A program made the position numbers and the translations under genes. Below, in pieces: positions 19,283 to 30,877 of a stretch of DNA of 64,000 nt. Positions within the stretch are counted from its first letter, which is position 1. Each line of letters begins with the position of its first letter. The stretch is from Rhynchopus euleeides (lineage: Eukaryota > Euglenozoa > Diplonemea > Diplonemida > Diplonemidae): NCBI GenBank assembly GCA_963210315.1, contig OY723315.1:1364001-1428000 (forward strand), in the 5' to 3' direction. The notes under the pieces were generated by a model. That model saw nothing but the letters and a program-made list of their open reading frames with translations. It was not told the origin of the DNA and did not search any database.

Positions 19283-20916
19283 CAAACAACGCCTTATCTT
19301 TTTTCTCAGCGACATGCCCGGGCTGTTCTTTTCCCGGGTTTGGCGCACGAACAACGCCTTATCTTTTTTTACGTGCGACTGCTGTGTTGTCTGACACGCA
19401 GTGGAGAGCCACGTCGCAGAGCTTCGGTGTGCCCTGCACTCCTACAGAAAGTGATTCACGTGTCTCTGTGTTCTCTCCGGCAGAAAGGACTAGGGGGCGG
19501 AGTAGGGTGCGGAAAAGACCCGGTATTTTGTTGCAGATCACCAGCGAGTGGACAACGACAACATTTCTACCACATTCGACCCCTAGGCTAGCGGAACTGC
19601 GCTCTATGTTGTGCCCCTGAAGGGCGACACCATGAGTGGCGATATCCCCGCTTTACACAAAAGGGGCACATCACGCGACACCTCTTCCCGTGTCACACAC
19701 GCCCCTCTCGCCCTCGCCCTTTCTGCCTAAGCCCGCAACCTGACCTGTGAGTCAACCCAGACAGCTGTATACATGCCCACGCTTTGTTGCGTCTGACGGG
19801 ATGTGTGCCGTTTGGCTGAACCGGAGGACTCCCTCTGTGAAGGGAAGCCCTCCGCCTTGTTTTGCGAGAAGAATCACATCGGTGCGGGTGATGGGGAGGG
19901 GGGTGGGAGGGGGAGTGGGGGGCGGGGGGGGGGGAGCAGTTTGGCAGCAACAGCATCGAGTTGGGGGAGAGGACGAGTGACAAGGAATACTGAAATCGGA
20001 TTGGTGCGTGCGGGTTGACCTCCCCCCCCCTCTCCCCCTGCCTCCCCTCTGCTCAGAACATTCTTCAGCCGCTTTGTGTATCCCATATCGGTGCCGTTTG
20101 CGCTTGAGGTAAGTTCCACCACACAGCGCAGACAGGATCGCTCTCGGTAACTTCATTCGGATCGTGGAGTGGTGCGTCTCGCTGCGCCACGACGGGGGCA
20201 ACTCGTGTCGCACGGTTCTGTGAAAACCTGACAATCAGCGATGACCTCGAGTAAGCTCCTGCGGTACTGTCCAGCTTGCCCTCAACAAACGACTGAAAAT
20301 TGCCGCTTTGTGGATCAGATGTCAGCGGGCTGTCAGTTGTCTGCCAGCACTGCGGGCGATTTCCTTCACTGCTGGAGAGATGTGTGGAGTGGAGCTGTCG
20401 ACTCGCGGCTGTCCCGAAGCATCACTGGCAACCCCCCCTGTGCTGCTCGAAGGTTCTGGGGATAGGGGGCAAGCCCCTCCCTTTGGGAAAGCCCAACTCT
20501 GAAGCGTGCTGCCCAGCCCTCGGGGGGGAAGTGGGTCAGGTCCAAAAGGACTAACCAGGGTACGACCGGTCGCTGTGATGGGACTCGTGCCATATTTCAG
20601 TAAGGGGGTGCAGGTTCCGCAGCATGCTGGTCCGTGCATGACTGATTACTTTCTGTTGCTGATTTCCCTAAATTCGCACGAAGGTCGACACAGCTGATTT
20701 GAGGAGGTGTGTATGTATGAGGGGCTAAACCCAAACAGGGTGCCAAGTTGCGTCTCCCAAATTGGCAGGTGTCCGTCCCCTGCAGGTCCTCATACAACAT
20801 ACTGTCACGTGATATCCGAAAGCAGCATCTTACAGCACTACATGCCCAGACACATATCCAGTGCAACGCCAACGCACAACAGGCACCTCCTCCCTCAGCC
20901 CCACAGGCGACGCAAC

Positions 20917-22398
20917 ATGGATGCATACTTGCGGGACAGCAGGACCGGGGAGCTGCGCGACATCGTCGTCGAGGTTGACAGCATGCCTGCCGAGGTGCAG
21001 GCCATCGCGAAAGAGATTTTCGGCTACCCTGAGAAGGTGCCCCTGTCTGAGCTGCAGCTATCAGTGGACGGGCAGACGATGTGCAGCAGCGACGCTCTGG
21101 GCAGCACGCCGGGTGTGGAGTGTGGCTGTGTCATTGACGTGGAGCACGTGCTGCCCCTGGGTCACTACGTCGACCAACTGCGTCGCGGCCGGACCACACT
21201 GCAGCTTGTGCCCTACTGGGTGCAGCAGAACCCCAGTGCAGTGCTAGCTGCTCTCAAGAGGACACCTTCAGCCCTGCAGACGGCGCGCCAGTCGCTCAGG
21301 GCGGATGTGAGTTTTGTCCTGGAGGCCCTTCGGGTGAACCGCCATGCCCTGTGGTATGCAGACAGTTCCCTGAAGGTGGATCGTGAGTTTATTCTGGCCG
21401 CGCTCCTGTGGAACACCGACGCCCTGCAGTACGCCCATGCATCGCTGAGGGCCGACCGGGAGTTTGTCCTATCCACTCTTCAGGACCACCCCAAGGCCTT
21501 GTTCCAACTGCCAGACTCTCTGAAGGGGGATCAGGAGGTTGTTCTGGCAGCCCTTGGGAGTAACCCAAATTCTGTGCGGGACGCGCATGAATCTTTGAAG
21601 GCCGACCAGGCGTTCCTGGTGGCTGCTGTTCAGAAGAGGCCTAATGTGCTGAAGGATGCGGATCAATCCCTGAAGGCCGACAGGAAGGTAGTTCTGGCTG
21701 CTGTTCAAAAGAAACCTAGTGTATTGAGGCACGCGCATGAATCCATGAGAACTGATAGGGAAGTCGTTCTAGCCGCTGTTCAAGTTTTCCCACGCGTCCT
21801 GCGCGAGTTGGATGAATCCCTGAAGGCTGATCGGGAAATCGTTCTGGCCGCTGTTCAGGGTGACGGCACTGCTTTGGAGTATGCCCATGAATCCCTGAAG
21901 GCTGATCGGGAAATTGTCGTCGCTGCTGTTGGAAAGTATTGCCGCCCCTTCAAATATGCAGCAGAATCGCTGAAGGCCGACCAGGATCTTATTCTAGATC
22001 TCATTCAAAGTGCTGGGTGTGAGGTCCTGGAGTACGCACATCGATCTCTCACGGCCGATCGGGGGTTTGCACGGGCAGCCATTCAGACGGACGTGAATGC
22101 CCTAAGATACTTGCACGGATCCCTGAGGCGGGACCCGGATATCCTCCTGTGTGCTGTCCAGCGGCGCTCCAGCGCGATGAACATCGTACCCGACTGCCTG
22201 CGGTCCGATCGGGATTTCATTCGGGCTGCTGTTCAGAAGCAACCCGCCGTTCTGCATCATGTGTCCGAAGATCTGAAGGCGGATCAGGATTTCCTCCTGT
22301 CCATTGTTCGAAGCGACATACGTGCCCTGGAGTTTGTGCCCAGCTCCCTGAAGGCCGCTCTGAAAGCGCTTCGAGACACAGAAGGAAGCAACGTGTAA
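20917..22398 (+). CDS. DUF4116 repeat protein, copy 3
   Basis: 493 codons, identical to copy 1 apart from one Leu-to-Pro change in the fourth or fifth repeat (GSNLNSV to GSNPNSV). It has the same ubiquitin-like N-terminus and 14 or so S-L-K-A-D repeats. The upstream DNA holds GAGGTAAGT (about 20106), a consensus 5' splice site, and a pyrimidine-CAG just before the ATG. A 5' UTR intron is therefore possible here and in copy 1. The frame is intact. Confidence 0.85.
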   Translation: MDAYLRDSRTGELRDIVVEVDSMPAEVQAIAKEIFGYPEKVPLSELQLSVDGQTMCSSDALGSTPGVECGCVIDVEHVLPLGHYVDQLRRGRTTLQLVPYWVQQNPSAVLAALKRTPSALQTARQSLRADVSFVLEALRVNRHALWYADSSLKVDREFILAALLWNTDALQYAHASLRADREFVLSTLQDHPKALFQLPDSLKGDQEVVLAALGSNPNSVRDAHESLKADQAFLVAAVQKRPNVLKDADQSLKADRKVVLAAVQKKPSVLRHAHESMRTDREVVLAAVQVFPRVLRELDESLKADREIVLAAVQGDGTALEYAHESLKADREIVVAAVGKYCRPFKYAAESLKADQDLILDLIQSAGCEVLEYAHRSLTADRGFARAAIQTDVNALRYLHGSLRRDPDILLCAVQRRSSAMNIVPDCLRSDRDFIRAAVQKQPAVLHHVSEDLKADQDFLLSIVRSDIRALEFVPSSLKAALKALRDTEGSNV

Positions 22399-23753
22399 GC
22401 TTCGGGAGATACGCCGGGCGGCCAGTGGAAAGGGATGTATTGGCGTACACTCACCTTGCCTGGGGCAAGGAGACTCCAGTTGTAAAGGGCTTCCAATCGG
22501 CTTCCGAGGTTTTGCGCTGTGCCGGTGGTGGGTCGGGACCCTCTAGCCTGCTCCAGCGGACCCCCGGGATCACGACTCCACCGTCACATACACACACGAG
22601 TAATGTTGGGTGACGAAACCCCATGGGGGCGCTCGCTACCAGTCACAGCTCGTCAGTCAGTGAGGGGAAGTGGGGCCTCGCTCGCCTTTTCTCACTCAGT
22701 CAACTGGGAGCGAGGGCTCCCATCAAGTTTTTTCAGAAAACCAGAACCCGCGAGGTTGGTACCCCGCCATCATTATTGCCGAACCAACAAATCTAGCCCA
22801 CCAATTTCTCACCCCAGCGGACGACGAGCTGCGCATACACCGCGTGGCTGTGCAATAGAGTGAGAAGGGTGGACGGCAATCTTGTCGGGTGATCACCCAC
22901 CAACTCGTTTCAGATCCCCCAACCCACACCAACGCTTGTGTGACGGTCTTTGCTCAGCCTTTCTCGTTCTCGGCCGATACCTATCCGCCTACAGGACGAC
23001 AATCAAAGAACGAAAAAAAACCCCCCCCCCCTCCCCAGAACGGAAAACTGCGAGGGATGACAGCCCCGCTGTGGCGCCGCAGCGCCTGACGCGGCCCGAC
23101 ATACAGGGGGCCGGGAGGGCAACCAACCGGCCCCAGTATAAGCGCCTCACAGAGGACTGAACCTCGCCTGTGTTGAGCCCTCCGAAGCGGGACTGCCAAG
23201 GAGGGAAGACCCCAAAACAAAGCAGGAAAAACGAAACAAAGCAAACACTGACAACACAGGTCGCTTTAAAAAAAGGACTCGCACCGGCACCGCACTCAAC
23301 CCAGAGTCTGCTGGTTTCAGTTCAAGTCAGCAACTTGCGAGTATGTTTCAAGCCAATGTCCCGACAGCCTCGCCAGGATGCAGGCGTTCCTTGCATCCAC
23401 CAGAAGGTGCAGATGATTGAAGGGGCGCCACGGGCAATTCAAGGTGCTGATGAGACTGACGGGCTGAAGAGGGTTATCTGTTGTTGAACCAGAAGCACAC
23501 GCCTGCCACACCTGTTCTGTGCCATGTCGTCCTTGCTGCCCAGAGGTGCCATGCAGAAGGACTGACTGCAAGGAAGCCGAACAATCAGCAACCCTTTCAA
23601 GGCTCATAGCCACACACGCGAAAGGCCTGTGTGTGTCACCGTCAGGTCACCTGTGTTGATCCCATTCACCGCCCTCACCGGGTTGCGTTGTATCGGCCAT
23701 CTTTCCATCTTCACATACACAAGGAGGTTGTGTTACGCTCTCCGACTGCTGCA

Positions 23754-25248
23754 ATGATGCTGCGGGCGTTGCTGGTGTTGGGGATGAGTGCGGCTGTGCA
23801 CTCGCTGACGGACTTCTCGGTGTCGCCGTTCCTGCAGTTTGTTGCGGGGTACCAGGTGCCGCACATGGAGAAGCTGGGTCAGCACTGCACGCCGTCTGAG
23901 GCACACAAGGCGTGCGGCGGGTTTGCCTGTGTGAACCAGACGTGTGCGAAGTGCGTGCACGACTCTGAGTGCGGTGCCGAGAGCCCTGTGTACGTGTGCA
24001 ACCAGGGTGTGGGTGACTGCGTGATGAAGCCGCTCGACATGTGGAACCTGACGCACGACGAGTTCCTGGCTGGTGTGCTGGCCTTCTTCATCACGTCCCT
24101 TGCGGCTGTGGCTGGGATCGGGGGCGGCGGGATGCTGGTGCCCCTGTACATCCTTGCGGCAGGGTTCCCGCCCGGCCTCGCCGTGTCGATGTCGCAGGCC
24201 ACCATCATCGGGTGCAGCGGGCTGAAGATGTTCTTCAGCATGATGGCGAAGCACCCCGAGGGGGGCCCGCTGATCGACTTCAACATCATCATGATCCTGA
24301 TGCCGATGACGCTGTCGGGCACGATGCTGGGGCACATGATCGGGCGCGTGCTGCCCGACTGGCTGCGCCTCGGGCTGCTGGTGTGCCTGCTGGGGTACAT
24401 GCTGAAGCGCACCCTCGCCAAGGCGGCCAAGGCTGCTGCACAGGACGCCGCGTCGCAGGGGGAGAAGTCGACGCTGCTGAAGAAGGACGTGGAGGCTGAG
24501 GGGAACGCAGGCACCAACTCTGTGCTGCAGGACATCATCGACCACCGACCACCGGTTCCGCCAGTTCCCGATCGACAAGCTGGGCTACTGCGCGGTGGTG
24601 TGGGCCACCCTCGTCTCCTTCTCCTACATGAAGCACAAGTCTGTGGAGTGCGGGACGCTGAACTACTGGCTCGTGACTGCCGCTATTGTGGGGTCGATGG
24701 TTGCGCTGACTGCCGCCGCCGGGTCTGTGCTGCGCTCGCGGGACGAGGCAGCAGAGAGCGCCGGCTACACCCTGCGTGACGACGAGGTGCGCTGGAACAC
24801 CAGCACCATCATGCAGTACCCGATGCTCTCCGTCACAGCCGGGATCGGGGCATCGCTGCTCGGGATCGGCGGCGGCATGGTGCTGGGGATCCTGCTCTTC
24901 GAGATGTCCAACAAGATCAAGCCCGAGGCCACTGCCGCCACCGCTTCCGTCGCCACCGCCCTCGTTGCCTCGAAGGCCTGCATGGAGTTCTACTTCTACG
25001 GGGAGCTGCCGCTGGACTACGCTGTGTACTTCGTCCTGGTCGGCTGCCTCGGGACGTGCCTGGGGCAGGGCCCCATCGGCGCCTTCATCCGCTACAAGAA
25101 CAAGTCCTCGTGGATCGTCTACGCCCTTGCCGGCATCATCGGCGGCTCCCTCATCGCCCTCGCCTTCGCAGGCTCCCTCAACATCTACAAGACCTACACC
25201 TCGGGTGGCTCCATGGGCTTCCGCTCCCTCTGCACCAAGAGCGAGTGA
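23754..25248 (+). pseudogene. TauE/SafE permease, copy 3 (frameshifted)
   Basis: Same start, signal peptide, Cys-rich segment and first membrane half as the gene at 5858-7345. At about 24539-24552 the 7-bp unit GACCACC is tandemly duplicated. This shifts the frame and leads to a stop at 24779 after about 340 residues. The second half resumes in another frame from about 24560 to 25248 and is otherwise nearly unchanged. The remaining substitutions are few, so the break is young. A truncated product with only the first half is possible. An assembly error is a competing explanation. Confidence 0.85.
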
Positions 25249-25258
25249 TCTGCCACCC

Positions 25259-26190
25259 ACCGCCTCCACCCCTCCGCCAAAATAGGCGGGAACCTCCGGA
25301 CGGTCGTGACACCTCGCGTATCATGATTATTGTGTCCCTTCCCCTCCCCCCGAACCCACCCGTCTGTCCCAAGCATCCCCCCTCCTTGTCCCCACATCTG
25401 ACTATAATAATGCAGCGCAATGAAGGTCTTGCTCGGTGTGGAGGGGTGGGGGGGGGGGGGGGAGGCGGGATTGGACGGAGTGAGATCCCCAGGGGTGGCA
25501 GGTCTTCTCAATTTACCCGGCCTGTCCCCCCCTCCTGTGTGGGAACTCTGCACCTCCCCCGATCCCCACTCCGCCCCCCCCCCCCCTCTGTCTCCACCGC
25601 ATTACCCGGATTCCTTATGTGTTTGCGCAGCTCGCACGTGTTTTTGTTGGTTTTTATTGTTGTTGTTTAACCGCACCCCATGCCCCCCTCCACCTCCACC
25701 CCCTTCCCTCCCGGACCCCGTTCTCTTCCACACCTCCGACATCTTGAGATGGCCCAGGGTGGGTGAGTAGCGGGGGTTGCGGCTTCCTCTGGTCCTCTGG
25801 GTTTGCCCGCTGCAAGCAGCACAGCAGCGAGACACCGTGTCTGCTGTGCTGATCCATTTATTGTAGTAGGGTGGCAGGGGTGGAGCGGTGAACGGACAGC
25901 GGGAGGAGGTGAATCCTTTGGGTGTTGGGGCAGTGGGGGGTTGGGGGTGGGAGGGGGCAGGATTTCCGACTCCCTTATCCCTGTCTCCCTCTCTCTCTCC
26001 CCCACTCCCACTCACACACTCAGACCCCTCCCATCGGCCCTTATTTTCTTGCATTTACCCTGGAAATGACACACAGCCGCTCGTGCGCGCAAACAAACCC
26101 CGGACTATTTACACAGCCTGATGTGATTCAATAGGGGTTCTGTGCCAGTTCTGGGGGTTCCTGAATCACACCACAGCCCCTTTTTTATTG
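25259..26190. other. Gene-free pyrimidine-rich DNA
   Basis: C-runs, G-runs and CT-rich stretches; short frames in all directions but none with domain or splice support. Unrelated to the 3' flank of copy 1, which marks the duplication boundary. Confidence 0.35.
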
Positions 26191-26198
26191 CCCCCCCA

Positions 26199-26870
26199 CA
26201 GGGCGTTCGCTATCGCCCACCGCTCCCGTGTGGGGTGGGCGAAGTTTTATTTAGGGTTTTGGGAATTCGGGAAAATTTTTTATCCGTCGGGGAGGCGCCC
26301 CTCGGAGGCGCTTCGCGCCCCCTCGGGAGGTACACATTGGCTACCTCTCCTTCAGAGGGCAGATCACTGCACTTCTGGCAAGGCTGTTAGTACCTCCGAA
26401 GACACTAATAGCCTTGCTTATGAGCGAAACGCGTGGATCGGCAGGGACCGCTGTGCCACACAGTTCGGCTGTCAGGGGGTCTGGGGGGCGGAGCCCCCCA
26501 GCCGCCGGAGGCCACGGTAGTGAACATCTGTTCATTGCGGATGGATAGATTCATGCAACTTGAAAGGACTTGGGCACCAGACATACGCCACAGGGGGGTC
26601 TGGGCGGAGCAATACATCGTACTTTGGGGAAGGCAGTTGTGGTCTCCTTCTGACACTTCCTTCTTCGAGCATTCCCCATCCCCTGAGGCTCGTGATCCCG
26701 TGTGATCCCGTGGGCTCTTTCACCACCCACCCCCCTTCGGGGGGTGGGGGCCGAGCCCAGAATTTTTTTATCCAACTTCGCCCCCTTGGGCGAAGTTGGG
26801 GCGAAGTAAATCCGAACATTTATTTATTTAGGCGAAGTTGGCCCAACTTCGCCCAGTAGCGAACGCCCTG
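26199..26870. mobile_element. hAT-like MITE, 672 bp (L)
   Basis: Terminal inverted repeats CAGGGCGTTCGCTA match perfectly over 14 bp. They are followed by subterminal GGGCGAAGTT repeats, denser at the right end. The flanks are a perfect 8-bp duplication CCCCCCCA (26191-26198 and 26871-26878), as expected for hAT. No transposase inside. It carries a K-type hairpin repeat (26475-26536) on the minus strand, and the ends do not match the autonomous hAT at 14688. Confidence 0.85.
26475..26536 (-). repeat. K hairpin repeat, copy 1
   Basis: Minus-strand copy of a 60-bp module. It starts with GAACAGATGTTC and ends with a 9-bp stem CTGGGGGGC / GCCCCCCAG around a 3-nt loop. A degraded second copy lies at about 26587-26612. 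Five other good copies are in the window. Confidence 0.75.
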
Positions 26871-26878
26871 CCCCCCCA

Positions 26879-28124
26879 TCTGGGTTCATGTCTGCGCTAC
26901 CCGGTGTGGCCAAGTGAGTGAAGGTAAGGGGGTGTGGTCTACTTTCCCCTCGTTCACTGCATGACGAGCCACACCTATTTGTGATTGGTACCGAGGGCTC
27001 CCCCTGAGGGGGTTCCGCTAAAGCGGTGCCGGACAAAACCGCCTAAAAGAGGTGTGCCAGTGCATCGTGGAACACGCCGCATCAAGAATCCGCACTGCAC
27101 ATCTTGCACAAAACAATGTCGAGGGGCCCCTTTGCTCTGTGCCACTGTATGTCGGAACTGTGTCACTCCACAAGCCAGTGTGTTGAGAGGCGGATCGCTT
27201 TTTATCAATTTTCTGCACTTCTGGGCCAAGGCCCCCAGGTCACATTAGCAGACGGCGGAGCTCTTCGCATAATCCACGGGACCCCCCCCCCCCCACTTGT
27301 ATTGAGGCACACATCGGATTGCCTTGATTTGAATGCTGCCCCCTGGGGAGGGACGCACCTTCTCTCCACTGCTGTGACTGTGGTAGTGCAACCCAAGCTT
27401 CTCTCCGAAACAGACACGGCACAACGGGTGGGAGTGAGGGGGCGGGGCTCGCCACAAAAGGCGGCTTCTCCCCGCCACTCCCCCAGCTGCGGAAGTTAGG
27501 AGGGCGTTCTCACAATACTTTTGTGACCCCCCCCCCCCCAACTGCTCTCTCTGAGAGTTACCGTCTCTCAAAGAACGCGGATCCTGCCCTGGGTTGGGGA
27601 GGGGTGGGGGTTGGGCGTGCCCAACATGTCTCTTTGTCTCTCTCTCTCTCTTTCTCTCTCTCCCGGCCTCCCCTGCTGGGCAACAACCAAAGTAGTTCCC
27701 CAAAAAAAAATTTGTCCCCAGTGGTAAAGTGCACCGAGGTTGTGTGGTGTGGCTGTGCTGTTTGTTCCACAGCGCCCGCTGGTGTTTGATAACGCGGAGT
27801 GCGAAACTAAAAAAAGGATCACACACAGCACACACAGCACAACACGGTGCGCGCGACAGGATAATTGGTCATGTTTTTCTGCAACAGACACATGTTAGTC
27901 GCTTTGTGCCAATCTTTGTCCCGCCAGAGGGCCAAACAAACCCGTTCAGAACCCGAATACGATTCGAATCACAGTGTTGGTTCCTTCAGGGCTTGCAGCC
28001 CTATACCCCCCGCCACCCCGCCTACCTACCCCTTCGCAACCGCATTAAAAGCAATGCCAGCTGAAGGGCTGAAGTGGAGTGTGGTAGTTCAACCGAAGGC
28101 CGGGAGGGGGTGCGCCCCCCCCCC
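26879..28124. other. Gene-free DNA with an old repeat and CT-rich tracts
   Basis: Contains 27075-27245, which matches the repeat at 14500-14665, and a CT microsatellite at about 27630-27662. Ends in the C-run that precedes element A. No coding support. Confidence 0.4.
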
Positions 28125-28126
28125 TA

Positions 28127-28931
28127 GGCATAGGGTGCGGGCGATTCGGTTATCGCCCAAATCGCAAAAATTATCGCCCTCATTATCGCCCATTCTGTCA
28201 AGGCGATAAGTGGGCGATAATGTTTCCGTCGTATTTTTGGGGGCAAAATGGCCCGGCCAGGGACGTCAGATCACTGCTGAGGTGGTGAGTGGGTCATTGC
28301 CTCAGTGAAGACCCGGTTCCTGACCTAGATCAAGCCCTCTGCTCCAGTGTTCTCAGTGGGTCATGACTCTGTGACCAGGGTCAGAACCGCCCCAGGTCTC
28401 AGATCAGCCGTGAAGCTTCCTGTGGGCTATGCAATGAGTCATCTCAAACGTACGGAGTTCATCTCCTCCCATTCAGACCGACTACACTAGAACCACGCAT
28501 CTCCTTCAACACTAAGGTGTACCCGCTTCATGCTCACGAGTGCTCCTAGTAACGGCGAGTGAACAGGTCCTGAGCGAGGTCAGGATCTGGGACAATGCCC
28601 AGTTCCTCACGTGGGTTTTGACCGAGGAAATGACCCACCCGCATGACGTCAGTGGTCAGAAGCTGATTTCTGATGCAGAGTCCTAGGTCTTGGCCCAGTT
28701 GTTGACGAGGTCACAGGGCCCTGTGGGACCCAGGGTCAGTAGAGCGGTAACCCACTCACCACTAGCTGAAAACCCCTTCAGAAAGTGTGAAAGAAAACGG
28801 GCGATACTGGGCGATAATTTGGCGATAATTGGGCGATAATGGGCGATAAGGCGATTCGATACGCGATAATCGGGGCTCGAACCCGGTTGGGCGAATATAG
28901 GGCGATAGGCGAATCGCCCGCACCCTATGCC
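28127..28931. mobile_element. TA-inserting MITE family A, 805 bp
   Basis: Terminal repeats GGCATAGGGTGCGGGCGATT match at both ends and are flanked by TA (28125-28126 and 28932-28933). Subterminal arrays of GGGCGATAAT-type units fill about 100 bp at each end. No coding capacity. TA duplication is typical of Tc1/mariner relatives. Its right TA is also the left TA of element B1. Related to family C by the shared start GGCATA..GTGC. Confidence 0.8.
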
Positions 28932-28933
28932 TA

Positions 28934-30080
28934 GGGGGGGTCAAATGCCACCCTTTTACGTGGACAAACACGATTTTTCAAAAAACCGGCGCAGAGGCCC
29001 CAAAGCCCCCGTAAACCCTCCAAACCCCCCCAGATCGGTCCGGAAACCCATCGAACCCCACTTTTCCACCATTCCGGGCACCTCAGGTGCCCGAATTGGG
29101 GTACCTAAATTTTGTGCCACCGTTTGGTACCGTACAGTGCCACTGTGTGGGAGGTTGGAAAAGAAAATGCCCCAACACACCACATCTGAGGGTTGCAATG
29201 CATGTTGCTTGCCAACCACGTCATCCGGTGGGTGTCAGGCGCTATGTAGGTGGCATCAGCCAGGTCTTCGATGTGTTCTGGCTTGTATATGTACCTCCCT
29301 GCCTGCGGCACAGGCACTGCCTTTGTCCCCCACACCAGCCACAGAGAGCGTATTGTACTCGGTCCACGGTTGCTGATTCATTGTGATGCGTTGTATCCTC
29401 GAGTGAACGTCACACACTAGTGGCACCACCACCCGCCATCCGAGAGCTGTATTGACTTTGCGCGCTTCCGTTGTATTCACCTCGCCACGCATATTGCACC
29501 GTTCAGTACCAGTGCTCTTGGGCCAGGCAAAGTAGACCGCAGCAACTACCAATTCTGGCACAATGGGTACCACGACAGCGCACTTCATGTGTTCCCGGAA
29601 TGTACAGCTCGTGTTGCAACAGTCGTTGTCAACACATCCCGGTTGTGGAGCACTGCTGCACAGGAATCACACGACCATCTGGACTGTTCCGTACCTACAG
29701 GCAGCCTCCCGGTGCATGGTGGCAGGGAGGTATATATACAAGCCAGAACACATCGAAGACCTGGCTAATGCCACCTACATAGCGCCTGACACCCACCGGA
29801 TGACGTGGTTGGCAAGCAACATGCATTGCAACCCTCAGATGTGGTGTGTTGGGGCATTTTCTTTTCCAACCTCCCACACAGTGGCACTGTACGGTACCAA
29901 ACGGTGGCACAAAATTTAGGTACCCCAATTCGGGCACCTGAGGTGCCCGGAATGGTGGAAAAGTGGGGTTCGATGGGTTTCCGGACCGATCTGGGGGGGT
30001 TTGGAGGGTTTACGGGGGCTTTGGGGCCTCTGCGCCGGTTTTTTGAAAAATCGTGTTTGTCACCCCCATTTGACCCCCCC
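28934..30080. mobile_element. TA-inserting foldback element, B1 (1,147 bp)
   Basis: Two inverted arms of about 350 bp start GGGGGGGTCAAATG and flank a core of about 430 bp. TA flanks both sides. The two tips differ: one reads CCACCCTTTTACGTGG, the other GGGGTGA. In B1 the ACGTGG tip sits next to the core side that reads tgcggcacagg, opposite to B2-B4. Both arms share CCGTACAGTGCC, where the other copies have CCGGACAGTGCC. The core holds a short open frame on the minus strand. Confidence 0.85.
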
Positions 30081-30082
30081 TA

Positions 30083-30128
30083 CCCCCCCCCCCCCCCCCC
30101 CCCACATCCCCCATTCCACCCAGGCATG
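30083..30128. other. C-run adjacent to B1
   Basis: A run of about 22 C residues directly after the TA of B1, then cacatccc. Part of the C-run target context seen at most TA elements here. Confidence 0.5.
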
Positions 30129-30400
30129 TCGCTAAGCGTCGACCGTCGACCCAGTGATTTTGGGTTTCCCCCCCCATAAAAAAGCGTCGACCCAGCGTCG
30201 ACCCAGTGGAACTGGGTTGACGCTTGGTCGAGGCTTGGAGCGTCGACCCAGTGGAACTGGGTTGCCATTCAAGCCTGGACCAAGCGTCAACCTATTTATT
30301 ACACTGGGTCGACGCTAACCTAGCGTTGACCCGGTTATACTGGGTCGACGCTCACCAAGCGTCGACCAAGCGTCAACCCACTTTCACTGGGTCGACGTCG
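30129..30400. repeat. GTCGACCCAGT palindrome array
   Basis: About ten copies of GCGTCGACCCAGT or its complement, often back to back around a short spacer, over 270 bp. The arrangement would fold into several hairpins. It may be a small foldback element; the ends (agcgtcgac at 30134 and gtcgacg near 30397) are inverted, but no target duplication is evident. Confidence 0.6.
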
Positions 30401-30420
30401 AAGAGAGTATGGTTTTGCAG

Positions 30421-30600
30421 GAACAGATGCTCACTACCGTGGCCTCCGGCGGCTGGGGGGCTCCGCCCCCCAGACCCCCCTGTGGCGTAGTCGCCTCAGG
30501 GGGACGCAGCCAACTCACACAGAATCTGTACGCCCACAATGAACAGATGTTCACTACCGTGGCCTCCGGCGGCTGGGGGGCACTGCCCCCCAGACCCCCC
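30421..30600 (+). repeat. K hairpin repeats, copies 2 and 3
   Basis: Two 60-bp K modules at 30421-30480 and 30541-30600. The loop is TCC in the first and ACT in the second, while the C-G closing pair and 8 further stem pairs stay intact. The piece between them (gacgcagccaactcacacag) recurs at 51941 between another K pair, so a double module moves or is copied as one unit. Confidence 0.75.
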
Positions 30601-30877
30601 ATCTCGCGTGCCCGTCTAATAACCAAGTCCTTGCGCTTCAACGGCCGTGGCATATCAGGGGGTAAATCATGGTCCCGAAAGCCATTTTTTGGGTTTCCTC
30701 CGGCACCCGAGGATGGCGCGAGCGGGAGAGGAACACGGAAGGAACCCAGCGCCTCACACCGTGCCCACCTAGTGGTCCGCCGACGGGAAAATTAGGCAAC
30801 AACACGAGCGCGCGCGAAGCGCGCGCGAGAAAGATTGACCCCTAGTGTTTTTCCCCCTGATCCCCCCCCCCCCCCTA

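Larger units (their letters stand above)
19331..25258 (+). repeat. Segmental duplication copy 3 (leader + DUF4116 + TauE/SafE)
   Basis: The leader 19331-20010 matches copy 2 (7815-8500). The DUF4116-permease part from about 19926 matches copy 1. It is the only copy with every part of the unit. The right edge is abrupt at about 25258, after ctgccaccc. Confidence 0.9.

Noticed and set aside
28872..28888. tRNA-like T-arm (CCGGGTTCGAGCCCCG on the minus strand)
   Set aside because: No A box, anticodon arm or acceptor stem can be built around it; it lies in the subterminal array of element A. At most a chance B box.
28125..30082. A-B1 as one composite transposon
   Set aside because: A and B occur separately elsewhere, and each has its own TA and inverted ends; the junction is better explained by insertion at a flanking TA.
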